Of a stretch of DNA of 64,000 bases, positions 34,449 to 41,775 are shown one piece after another; positions within the stretch are counted from its first letter, which is position 1, and each line of letters begins with the position of its first letter. The stretch comes from DAISVY01 sp036826635. GTDB lineage: Bacteria > Zixibacteria > MSB-5A5 > GN15 > FEB-12. The notes beneath the pieces were generated by a model that saw only the letters and a program-made list of their open reading frames with translations, was not told the origin of the DNA and did no database searches. The stretch is taken from NCBI GenBank assembly GCA_036826635.1, contig DAISVY010000001.1:248001-312000 (forward strand), given 5' to 3'. The translations under genes were made by a program, and so were the position numbers.

Positions 34449-34913
34449 TTAACGTATTCTGGACAGGCGCTCGACGATCACCCGGGCGATATCTTCCAGC
34501 ATCTGCCGGTCGTTGCCGTTGAAATTGGCCGGTCGGTTGGAGTCGATGTCTATCTGCCCGATGCACTCCCCTTCGAGCAACAACGGCACCACGATTTCCG
34601 AACGGGTGTTGACCGAACAAGCCAGAAAACGCGGATCCGAGCGGACATCGTCGACTACAATAGTCTCTTTCCGCGAGGCTGCCGCGCCGCAAATGCCTCG
34701 GTCGAGGGAGATACGGGTATGCTCCGTTTCCGGGCCGATATACGGTCCCACGTGCAATTCCCCTTCGCGCAGCATGTAAAATCCCGTCCAGTTGAAATCC
34801 TCGGAGAATTCATCGATCAAACCGGCCGCGGTGCGAAGGATTTCTTCCTCGCCCCGCATCCGGGCAATAGCGATACGTATATTGTCAACCAATTGCTTTC
34901 TGGCGTTGTCCAT
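34449..34913 (-). CDS. GAF-domain protein, free-methionine-R-sulfoxide-reductase-like
   Basis: About 154 residues, one GAF domain: FNWTGFYMLREGELHVGPYIG, RGICGAA, FLACSVNTRSEIVVPLL and GQIDIDS match the fRMsr (MsrC/YebR) family. Of the three E. coli cysteines, the equivalents of C94 (Cys75) and C118 (Cys99) are present, but the C84 position (CxRI in E. coli) reads HTRI. Activity may persist with two cysteines or be lost. The start at 34913 forms a TGATG one-base overlap with the stop of the upstream URO-D gene, supporting coupling. Confidence 0.85.
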   Translation of the reverse strand: MDNARKQLVDNIRIAIARMRGEEEILRTAAGLIDEFSEDFNWTGFYMLREGELHVGPYIGPETEHTRISLDRGICGAAASRKETIVVDDVRSDPRFLACSVNTRSEIVVPLLLEGECIGQIDIDSNRPANFNGNDRQMLEDIARVIVERLSRIR

Positions 34914-35923
34914 CAGAGCCTTTCTCGTATCGCCCGCAGGTTTTCCCCGGGAACTTCCGGTGGCACCACGCAACCGGGGCCGATTATCAGCCGGGCGGAG
35001 TCGTAGCTTTTCTTCATTTCATCGATCTTCCGGCAGATTTCTTTATAGTCGGCTTTTCTAAGCCAGTTATCCTGTTCGATTCCTCCTACGAATGTTTTGC
35101 CTTTCGGCAACTCCATGGCGTCGTCCAGAGAAAGATTGCTGCTGTCCGTGCTGTCCCAGTTGTACAGGCGAACGTTGTAATCGTCGATGGTCACCAGTTC
35201 TTTCATGTAATTGTTGCTTGCGCAAACGTGCAGAAGATTGATAGCGTCGCTTTCACAAGCTTTCAGCACTTCGATATCATACGGCACGCCGAACTCGCGA
35301 TATTCCTCCCATGTGATCATGTCGCTCGAAGCCCATTGGAGGGTGGCAAAAAATAAACCGTCGGCTCCGGCGTTGCGTGCCTCATTGGCGAAACGGGCAA
35401 AAGTATCGGTTATGGCCCGCAGCGCCCGATGTATCGTTTCGGGATCGGAACGAAGCTGCTCGACCAGCGCCTGTTTGTTCTCGATCATGCGTCCGGCTAT
35501 GGCCAGCGGCGAAAAGACAGTCATCAGGATAGGCAGGTCCGGCTTCGATTGTCGACGAAGGCCGGCGATTACTTTAAGGTGTTCGGCCAGGGCGGGTGTT
35601 TCGAGACTGAGCGGTCGGATCGAGTGCCAGTCGGCGATGTTTTTGACGGGGAAGAAGAGCTTGTCATGCTTTTTGAATTCGTTGTACGACCATCGTTGTT
35701 TGAACCCCCATCCTTCGATATGATAATCCGCCCGCGGGTTAATTTTCATGAAATCCCAGTCGAATTCTTCCTGGAAATCGAGCATGGCGTCAATCGTTCC
35801 GGCGGCGTAATGCTCTTTGTGAAAAAAATGTCGCCAGCATGATCCGGCATATCGATCCGGTCGTTCACCGGCCATGATCATCTGCAGGCGTTCCCGATGG
35901 GAAAGATGATCTCTTGTTTTCAT
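34913..35923 (-). CDS. Uroporphyrinogen-decarboxylase-family protein
   Basis: A 336-residue TIM-barrel protein of the URO-D superfamily, which includes HemE and corrinoid methyltransferases. Recognisable parts: SHRERLQMIMAGERPDRYAG at the N-terminus, LPILMTVFSPLAIAGRM, and the C-terminal GKTFVGGIEQDNWL and LIIGPGCVVPPEVPGENLRA. It lacks clear HemE substrate arginines, and the GPGCxVPPxxPxENL ending is more like methyltransferase-type members (MtbA/MtaA-like), where His-x-Cys binds zinc (LHVCASN). AAGGAG lies eight bases upstream of the ATG. Exact substrate unknown. Confidence 0.85.
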   Translation of the reverse strand: MKTRDHLSHRERLQMIMAGERPDRYAGSCWRHFFHKEHYAAGTIDAMLDFQEEFDWDFMKINPRADYHIEGWGFKQRWSYNEFKKHDKLFFPVKNIADWHSIRPLSLETPALAEHLKVIAGLRRQSKPDLPILMTVFSPLAIAGRMIENKQALVEQLRSDPETIHRALRAITDTFARFANEARNAGADGLFFATLQWASSDMITWEEYREFGVPYDIEVLKACESDAINLLHVCASNNYMKELVTIDDYNVRLYNWDSTDSSNLSLDDAMELPKGKTFVGGIEQDNWLRKADYKEICRKIDEMKKSYDSARLIIGPGCVVPPEVPGENLRAIRERL

Positions 35924-35968
35924 GTGCTAAGCTCCTTCGGGATGGTTGGTCGGAACTGACGACCAGCC

Positions 35969-35997
35969 AATATAGGTCGCCGGCCCTACCCGGTCAA
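35969..35997 (-). promoter_or_regulatory. Sigma70 promoter of the URO-D/GAF operon
   Basis: On the minus strand: TTGACC (35997-35992), 17-base spacer, TATATT (35974-35969). Confidence 0.75.
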
Positions 35998-36111
35998 TGT
36001 CCTGTGTAAAGAATGAGCAATGTATCGGCCAACGGTTTAGCCCGGTCGGAGGTTGTCGAAACCGAGGATGTACAGGTGGAGGAGAGGTTTAACAGGTCTG
36101 GGGATAAATAT

Positions 36112-37515
36112 ATGCCGGCCAGGATTCTCGTTATCGATGATGAAGATTCCATGTGCAGCTTTATGGAAATAATGCTGAGCAAGGAGGGCTACAGCGTTGC
36201 TTCCACTACTTCGGGTGGCGAAGCCGTTTCGCTGCTCCGCAAAGAGAATTACGATCTGGTCATTGCCGATTTGCAGATGCCCGAGATGTCGGGGATCGAA
36301 GTGCTCAAGGAAGTAAAGTCGTTCAAGAACGAACAGGAAATAATCGTCATGACCGCTTTCGCTTCGGTTGAAACAGCCATTGAAGCGATGAAACAGGGAG
36401 CGGCCGATTACATCACCAAACCGTTCAAGATAGACGAAATAAAACTGGCCATCGATAAATCGATCAATCGCCGCCGTCTCATCGACGAGAACACGTCGTT
36501 GAAAAAGCAGCTTCAGGGTGACAATTCGTTCGAGAATTTCATCGGCACGTCCGAGGCGGTCATGAAACTTAAGAAGCTTGCCCGGCGCGTGGCCAACTCC
36601 GATTCCACTATCCTGATCCGGGGGGAATCCGGTACGGGTAAAGATCTCATTGCCCGGGCGCTGCATCATCATTCGCCGCGTTGCGGGGGACCGTTTGTCA
36701 CTATCAATTGCGCCGCCCTGCCCGAGACACTTCTGGAAACCGAATTGTTCGGACATAAGAAAGGATCGTTCACCGGGGCGATCAAGGACAAGGATGGTCT
36801 GTTCAAAGTAGCCAGCGGCGGGACTTTTTTCCTTGATGAGGTCGGCAATACATCATTGGCCATCCAGGTAAAATTGCTGCGTGTGCTCGAAGAGAAAAAG
36901 ATAATCCCCGTCGGCGAGACGAAAGCGATCGATGTCGACGTTCGGTTGATCGCCGCGACCAACGCCGATTTGGAAGAAGAAGTACGAGCGGGGCGGTTTC
37001 GGGCCGATTTGTTTTACCGGCTTAATGTTATCCCTATCCAGATTCCGGCCCTGCGCGAACGGCGCGATGATATCCCGTTGCTGATCGACTATTTCGTGGC
37101 CCGGTTCTGCGAGAAGATCGGTGTGTCGCCGAAGAAAGTCACCCGTGAGGCTCAGGAGCTGCTGTTCAATTACGGTTGGCCGGGCAATGTACGGGAACTG
37201 GAAAACATCATTGAACGGGCGGTTCTGCTCAATCGCTCGAAGGTCCTTGATCGGACTGATTTCCCCGAGAAGCTGGGTCAGACCGGGGCAATACAGATGG
37301 TCAGCGAAGCCGATCCGGCGACCCCGACCCTGGAATCGATAGAAAAGGCATACATCCATTACGTGATGAGCCAGACGGAAGGAAAGAAAACCGAAGCGGC
37401 CAGAATTCTGGGTATTGATACCTCGACTCTGTACCGCAAAATTAACCGTTATAACCTTAAAGATGAGTTGCCCAATAAGCAGCGCAAGTCCGGCGTACGT
37501 TCAGAAAATGACTAA
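36112..37515 (+). CDS. NtrC-family sigma54-dependent response regulator (PilR-like)
   Basis: About 467 residues from ATG 36112 (MPARILVIDDEDSMCSF); the in-frame start at 36013 would add 33 residues. Receiver domain with the phosphorylated Asp in LVIADLQMPEMSG and Lys in YITKPFK; AAA+ domain with Walker A GESGTGKDLIARAL, the sigma54-contact loop GSFTGA (variant of GAFTGA), Walker B GGTFFLDEVGN, and GWPGNVRELEN; Fis-type HTH at the end (KTEAARILGIDTSTLYRKI). No sensor kinase adjoins. Two pilin genes with -24/-12 promoters lie directly downstream, so it is a strong candidate activator of them, as PilR is of pilA. Confidence 0.93.
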   Translation: MPARILVIDDEDSMCSFMEIMLSKEGYSVASTTSGGEAVSLLRKENYDLVIADLQMPEMSGIEVLKEVKSFKNEQEIIVMTAFASVETAIEAMKQGAADYITKPFKIDEIKLAIDKSINRRRLIDENTSLKKQLQGDNSFENFIGTSEAVMKLKKLARRVANSDSTILIRGESGTGKDLIARALHHHSPRCGGPFVTINCAALPETLLETELFGHKKGSFTGAIKDKDGLFKVASGGTFFLDEVGNTSLAIQVKLLRVLEEKKIIPVGETKAIDVDVRLIAATNADLEEEVRAGRFRADLFYRLNVIPIQIPALRERRDDIPLLIDYFVARFCEKIGVSPKKVTREAQELLFNYGWPGNVRELENIIERAVLLNRSKVLDRTDFPEKLGQTGAIQMVSEADPATPTLESIEKAYIHYVMSQTEGKKTEAARILGIDTSTLYRKINRYNLKDELPNKQRKSGVRSEND

Positions 37516-37534
37516 TCGGTTTTTGAACAGGCAG

Positions 37535-37551
37535 TCGGTACGCAGATTGCA
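37535..37551 (+). promoter_or_regulatory. Sigma54 promoter of pilin gene 1
   Basis: GGTACGCAGATTGCA: GG at 37537-37538 and GC at 37549-37550, exactly ten bases apart, matching TGGCACG-N4-TTGCA with one change inside the -24 box. Start of transcription near 37562. Confidence 0.75.
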
Positions 37552-37599
37552 ACACATCCCGATATGAACATCTATGGGCTCATACGAGAGAGGTGTCCG

Positions 37600-38028
37600 A
37601 TGACAGGACGGAGTTTCAAGGCGGAAGGCTTTACTTTGGTAGAGTTGATGGTCGTTATCGTGATCATCGGTATACTTGCGGCTATGGCTATTCCGCGCTT
37701 TTGGCAATCGACTGTTACGACCCGCCAGTCGGAAGCAAAACTTATCCTCAAGCAGATATGTACGAACCAAATGCTTTATCGGGTCGATTCCCCGACCAAC
37801 AGCTATTTTATTCCCGGGGCCGTCGCCAGCGCGGCCAATCCAAACGCGTTTGCGGATATCGACGTCCAAATCCCGCCGAACGCTCTGTACAGCTATGCTA
37901 TTACGACTTCGGGCTCGGACTATGTTGCGACAGCTACGGCCGACCTTGACGGAGACGGCTTCGTGGATACCTGGACGATAGGTCCTTCCGGCCATTTGGT
38001 CTGCACGCAGGACGACGCCACCAACTAA
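37600..38028 (+). CDS. Type IV pilin-like protein 1
   Basis: About 142 residues. The start at 37600 (MTGRSFKAEG then FTLVELMVVIVIIGILAAMA) is preferred over ATG 37564: AGAGGTG lies just upstream, and the sigma54 promoter would start transcription at about 37562. Leader of ten residues ends in Gly, then Phe1 and Glu5, the PilD cleavage and N-methylation site. The globular part shares RQSEAKLILKQI with pilin 2 and ends with a DLDGDGFVDTWTI segment that could bind calcium. Major pilin, minor pilin or pseudopilin cannot be distinguished. Confidence 0.9.
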   Translation: MTGRSFKAEGFTLVELMVVIVIIGILAAMAIPRFWQSTVTTRQSEAKLILKQICTNQMLYRVDSPTNSYFIPGAVASAANPNAFADIDVQIPPNALYSYAITTSGSDYVATATADLDGDGFVDTWTIGPSGHLVCTQDDATN

Positions 38029-38051
38029 GATGCTGATGATTATAAGCTTAG

Positions 38052-38081
38052 AGGCGCTTCCCGGGAGGCGCCTTCTTTTTT
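38052..38081 (+). terminator. Rho-independent terminator of pilin 1
   Basis: AGGCGC/GCGCCT stem around TTCCCGGGAG, followed by TCTTTTTTG. The rest of 38029-38354 contains only the next promoter. Confidence 0.82.
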
Positions 38082-38274
38082 GGTCTGTTTTTACCGACGG
38101 GCCGGTGAATTCATTGCGATCTGCAAGAAGCCATGGCGTTTTGCGTGTGGGGATTCGACGAGTCTATGGTAAAAAAGTGTGGGCTGCTGCCGCCATCGAC
38201 GGCGAACAGGCGTTTTTGGGCTGTCGGACAAGGTATTAGCTTTTATGAGGTCTGTTCAATTTTCGTCAGTGGTC

Positions 38275-38291
38275 AAGGCACAGCCTTTGCA
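38275..38291 (+). promoter_or_regulatory. Sigma54 promoter of pilin gene 2
   Basis: AAGGCACAGCCTTTGCA: GG at 38277-38278, GC at 38289-38290, ten bases between, matching the TGGCACG-N4-TTGCA consensus closely. The ATG follows at 38355 with a TAAGGAGG ribosome site. Confidence 0.85.
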
Positions 38292-38354
38292 AAAAGGATA
38301 GATGAAGAAACAAAAAGGAACTAAGAAACCGGAAGTAACTATTAAGGAGGCGCT

Positions 38355-38753
38355 ATGTTCTCGAAGTTCCACAACAATCGCAAGGGCTTCACCCTGATCG
38401 AGCTGATGATCGTGGTTGTCATCATCGGTATTTTGGCTGCGTTGGCTATCCCGCGTTTCATGAGCGCGACCGTCAAGGCCAAACAGTCTGAGGCCAAGAC
38501 CATTCTTAAGCAGATCTATACCCTGGAGCGGACTTATCGTCAGGCCAACGGTGCCTATACCAACGTGCTGACCAGTATCGGTTTCAACACACCGACTAAT
38601 GCCAAGTACGCGTATTCCATAAGCGCGGCCGACGCAAATACGTTCACCGCGCAGGCTGTCGGTCTGGCTGCCGATGCTGACCTGAACGGTAACACCTGGA
38701 CGATTGATCAGGATGGTACTATCAGTGAAACGGTTGTAGCTCCGGGTGCTTAA
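38355..38753 (+). CDS. Type IV pilin-like protein 2 (PilA-like)
   Basis: A 132-residue prepilin: an 11-residue basic leader ending in Gly (MFSKFHNNRKG), then FTLIELMIVVVIIGILAALA with Glu5. The mature domain (KQSEAKTILKQIYTLERTYRQ) is paralogous to pilin 1 and similarly ends with NGNTWTIDQDG. The excellent ribosome site, sigma54 promoter and strong terminator suggest high, regulated expression, so this is the better candidate for the major pilin. Filament assembly genes (PilBCMNOPQ) are not in the window. Confidence 0.93.
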   Translation: MFSKFHNNRKGFTLIELMIVVVIIGILAALAIPRFMSATVKAKQSEAKTILKQIYTLERTYRQANGAYTNVLTSIGFNTPTNAKYAYSISAADANTFTAQAVGLAADADLNGNTWTIDQDGTISETVVAPGA

Positions 38754-38795
38754 ACGGCACACGTGAGACTCTCTTAGCGATGTGTTACGCGCAGG

Positions 38796-38821
38796 GCGCC
38801 CTCCTTCGGGGGGGCGCTTTT
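38796..38821 (+). terminator. Rho-independent terminator of pilin 2
   Basis: GCGCCCTCC-TTCG-GGGGGGCGC stem-loop with UUCG tetraloop, followed by TTTTG. Confidence 0.88.
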
Positions 38822-38851
38822 GTTATGCCCCGGTCGGAGTATCATCTTTAA

Positions 38852-38882
38852 GTTGACGTTTTGGTGTCAACGTCTCTATCAT
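38852..38882 (+). promoter_or_regulatory. Promoter with overlapping inverted repeat (candidate operator), near-leaderless
   Basis: TTGACG (38853-38858), 18-base spacer, TATCAT (38877-38882). A perfect inverted repeat GTTGAC-N8-GTCAAC (38852-38871) covers the -35 box, as an operator would. The ATG is at 38892, about three bases after the expected transcription start, with no ribosome site. Confidence 0.6.
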
Positions 38883-38891
38883 TAACCAACC

Positions 38892-40835
38892 ATGAAATTC
38901 AGAACTGCTTTTTCCATCGTTTTATGGCTGTTTGCCACGGCCGCTCAGGGGCAGGTGCCGGACGAGGCACCGGAGCAATTCGGTCTGGAACATCTCACCG
39001 CTTATCTGGGCCTGAAACCGGATGATATTACCTACCGTTCGGACTACACCGAGCCCGACGAATTGCGACTGAAAGTTGTTGCCGATCTGATGAACAAGCC
39101 CCTGGATATGATCAGCTACGCCACCGGTCTGAAAGACGCCCATGTCCGGCAGCAACCAGAGATTCTGGCCGGTATTCTTTTCTCCGACCTGGCCGGCGAG
39201 CACCAGGGAGCCCGCAGGGGGGCCTATCAGCCCGCTATAGAGGAGATACAGAACCGCTATAACGTTTATTACGGCGACGTCGTCCTCAACCGGTTGCTCA
39301 ACAAAGCCGCCAATTATATCGATGTCATTTTCCCCCGGTCGACGGCGATGTGCCTGGAAAATCTGGATGCCCGCCAGCGTCGCTTCCTGTCGAACGAATT
39401 CAAAGAAATCATCACCATGGATGAAGATGATGAGTTCCTTTCGGTCGAGGCGCTGGATTCGCTGGAGAAACTTGAGGAGGTGTATACCGAGCAGTTTCTT
39501 CAGTTCGCTTTGAATATCGATGAAGATCCGGTGGTCAGGGCCGGAATAGACTGTCTTCGCGAATTGCTGCTGGACATAAAGGCTCTGCGGGATCAATTGT
39601 CTTCATCCCGGGTCGGCGCGGGGAAAATGCTCGAGGGCGTAGGCTATCTGCCGGATAATTTCGATGCCGAGAGTTATCTGGGGCGACAATCGGGATGGAA
39701 GATCGGTGGCCCCGGTCCCGATTATTATCGCGGCGATTTCAAATTCATTCTCGATCTCGGCGGTGACGATGTCTATGACCTGAGTTATGATCCGGCCGAT
39801 CCTCACGGGGCGATAATAATCGATCTCGGTGGTGATGACCTTTATCGGGCCGAATCCGATTTCGTGCTCGGTTCGGGTTGTCTGTCGGTCGGTTTGCTGC
39901 TCGATTTCGGTGGCGATGATCACTACGTGGCCCGGTCGTTCTCGCTGGGTTCGGGGTTCTTCGGTTTCGGGCTCCTTTATGATGCCGCCGGAGACGACCG
40001 GTACGACGGGGATACACACGTGCAGGGGGCGGGTACTTTCGGTATTGGTCTTTTGGTCGACGAGGGCGGCCGGGATATTTACAATGCCGCCGTGTATTCC
40101 CAGGGGTTCGGTTTCGTGCAGGGAGCGGGAATTATTTACGAAACCGACGGCTCCGACACCTACTACGCGGGGGGCAAGTACAAAGATATCCTGCGATATA
40201 AAGATCATTACCTGTCTCTCTCGCAGGGTTTCGGCTACGGTTTGCGACCCTGGATGTCCGGTGGTATCGGCGGCATAGTGGATTTGAAAGGTAACGACAA
40301 TTACTACGCCGATATTTTCGCGCAGGCCTGTTCCTACTGGTGGTCGCTGGGGGTAATCTATGATTCGTCGGGGCTCGACAACTATCAGTGCTTCCAGTAC
40401 GGTCAGGGAGCGGCTACGCACATGACCCTGGGTATTTTGATCGATGACTTCGGCAACGATGTCTATTTCGGTAAAGGTCTCATGCAGGGTTGCGGGCACG
40501 ATTATTCGTGCGGTCTCATTCTTGATCGTCACGGCAACGATACGTATACCTGCTACGACCTTTCTCAGGGGGCGGGCTCGGCCAACGGGGCGGGCGTGTT
40601 GATAGATAACGAAGGCGACGACAGATATTTCTCGAAGAATTCGAAAAATACACAGGGATATGGCAACCCCCGGCGTGATTTCGGATCTATCGGTCTGTTC
40701 ATTGATCTGGGGGGAGCCGACCAGTACGCCGGTAACGGTCGTGACAACTATTATTGGAAAACCGCGTCCAAATGGGGAGGCGGCATGGATATCGAATTGA
40801 ATCCCCCGGACACAGCAGAGCAAAAAGATGAATAA
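38892..40835 (+). CDS. Secreted GxDxY-repeat protein, predicted beta-solenoid
   Basis: A 647-residue protein with signal peptide MKFRTAFSIVLWLFATAAQG. Residues ~25-280 are helical and unrecognised (PDELRLKVVADLMNKPLDM). Residues ~284-630 contain 12 imperfect repeats of [LI][LIV]DxxGxDxY, for example LDLGGDDVY, IDLGGDDLY, LDFGGDDHY, VDEGGRDIY and LDRHGNDTY, separated by glycine-rich QGxGxxxxGxxL turns of about 20-40 residues. The acidic GGDD turns recall RTX calcium motifs but the tyrosine and spacing differ. Its end overlaps the HEAT-repeat gene by eight bases (ATGAATAA). Function unknown; surface or periplasmic scaffold is an inference. Confidence 0.85.
   Translation: MKFRTAFSIVLWLFATAAQGQVPDEAPEQFGLEHLTAYLGLKPDDITYRSDYTEPDELRLKVVADLMNKPLDMISYATGLKDAHVRQQPEILAGILFSDLAGEHQGARRGAYQPAIEEIQNRYNVYYGDVVLNRLLNKAANYIDVIFPRSTAMCLENLDARQRRFLSNEFKEIITMDEDDEFLSVEALDSLEKLEEVYTEQFLQFALNIDEDPVVRAGIDCLRELLLDIKALRDQLSSSRVGAGKMLEGVGYLPDNFDAESYLGRQSGWKIGGPGPDYYRGDFKFILDLGGDDVYDLSYDPADPHGAIIIDLGGDDLYRAESDFVLGSGCLSVGLLLDFGGDDHYVARSFSLGSGFFGFGLLYDAAGDDRYDGDTHVQGAGTFGIGLLVDEGGRDIYNAAVYSQGFGFVQGAGIIYETDGSDTYYAGGKYKDILRYKDHYLSLSQGFGYGLRPWMSGGIGGIVDLKGNDNYYADIFAQACSYWWSLGVIYDSSGLDNYQCFQYGQGAATHMTLGILIDDFGNDVYFGKGLMQGCGHDYSCGLILDRHGNDTYTCYDLSQGAGSANGAGVLIDNEGDDRYFSKNSKNTQGYGNPRRDFGSIGLFIDLGGADQYAGNGRDNYYWKTASKWGGGMDIELNPPDTAEQKDE
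39741..40781 (+). repeat. Region encoding 12 GxDxY protein repeats
   Basis: Twelve units with the core hydrophobic-hydrophobic-Asp-x-x-Gly-x-Asp-x-Tyr; the D, G, D and Y positions are nearly invariant while the DNA has diverged, so selection acts on the protein. Confidence 0.85.
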
Positions 40836-41775
40836 GATACGGTATGTGATTTTGATCGGTGCTCTGGCGGGTATATTTCTGACAGCCGGGGCGACTGTCG
40901 GCCGGGCGGGCCAGAGCGATTTGGAAAAGCGCGTGGATTCGTTATTCGTCGTAGCCTCGTCGGGAGAAGTTACGCACCTGCACATGGTGGAACCGGCTAT
41001 TGAGGCCCTGGTGCAAATGGGTGAAGAAGCCGTGCCGCGACTTATCGCCAAATTCGATACCAAATCGGCCCGTGAACGAGTTACCCTGATGAATATCCTG
41101 CGCCAGATCGGTTCCCCGGCCGTGCCGTACCTGTTGCGGGCTCTCAAGCGGGGCGATGATCTCATAGTGCAGCGGGTATGCGGGTCGCTGGGGGAGATAA
41201 AGGACAGCAGCGCCGTCGACGGTTTGATGGCGGTTTGCAATCACGAGAACTGGCAGGTGCGCGATCAGGCTGTCGGCTCTCTGGGGAAGATCGGTGACCG
41301 GCAAGCGGCGCCGGCGGTTGCCGCCGCGCTGAATGACAGTATCGGCCAGGTGCGTAAATCGGCGGCGGTGGCGGCCGGGCGGCTTGAGTTGCAAACTCAG
41401 GCCGGGAAGCTTATTTCCATGCTCGGTGACGATTTCTACGGCGCCCGCTATTCGGCTTTCGATGCCCTGCTTAAGTTAGACACGGCTTTGGTAATCGAGC
41501 AACTGGCGGATTCGCTGGGGTCGGCAAACAATTTCGTCGGCGACCTGGGTTGCGACTTGCTGGGGGAGCTCGGTACCGACCGGGCCATGGACCTTCTGGT
41601 AGGGCAACTGACCTCACCGGACCCGGATCGCCGGGCTCATGCCGCAGTGGCTATGATAAAGGCCGATCCTTTGGACAACTGCCGATATCGACGGTTCTTT
41701 GATAACGAAACCGACCGCTTCGTACTTCTGAAAATAAAATCCGCCATTGCGGCGGTGCAGGATGAATCGCAATAA
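40828..41775 (+). CDS. Secreted HEAT-repeat protein
   Basis: A 315-residue protein with an N-terminal signal peptide (VILIGALAGIFLTAGATVG) followed by HEAT-like helical pairs: EALVQMGEEAVPRLIAKFD, LRQIGSPAVPYLLRALKRG, CGSLGEIKDSSAVDGLM, AVGSLGKIGDRQAAPAVAAAL and others. HEAT solenoids bind proteins. Its ATG lies inside the end of the GxDxY-repeat gene, indicating coupled synthesis and perhaps a physical partnership of two exported solenoids. Its end overlaps the nuclease gene by 14 bases. Confidence 0.88.
   Translation: MNKIRYVILIGALAGIFLTAGATVGRAGQSDLEKRVDSLFVVASSGEVTHLHMVEPAIEALVQMGEEAVPRLIAKFDTKSARERVTLMNILRQIGSPAVPYLLRALKRGDDLIVQRVCGSLGEIKDSSAVDGLMAVCNHENWQVRDQAVGSLGKIGDRQAAPAVAAALNDSIGQVRKSAAVAAGRLELQTQAGKLISMLGDDFYGARYSAFDALLKLDTALVIEQLADSLGSANNFVGDLGCDLLGELGTDRAMDLLVGQLTSPDPDRRAHAAVAMIKADPLDNCRYRRFFDNETDRFVLLKIKSAIAAVQDESQ

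Noticed and set aside
38140..38165. GGCGTTTTGC as a sigma54 site
   Set aside because: GG and GC are six bases apart, not ten; the true site is at 38277-38290.
39603..41240. A 545-codon minus-strand open frame
   Set aside because: Opposite the GxDxY-repeat and HEAT genes; long only because the plus-strand repeats lack certain codons. No motifs.
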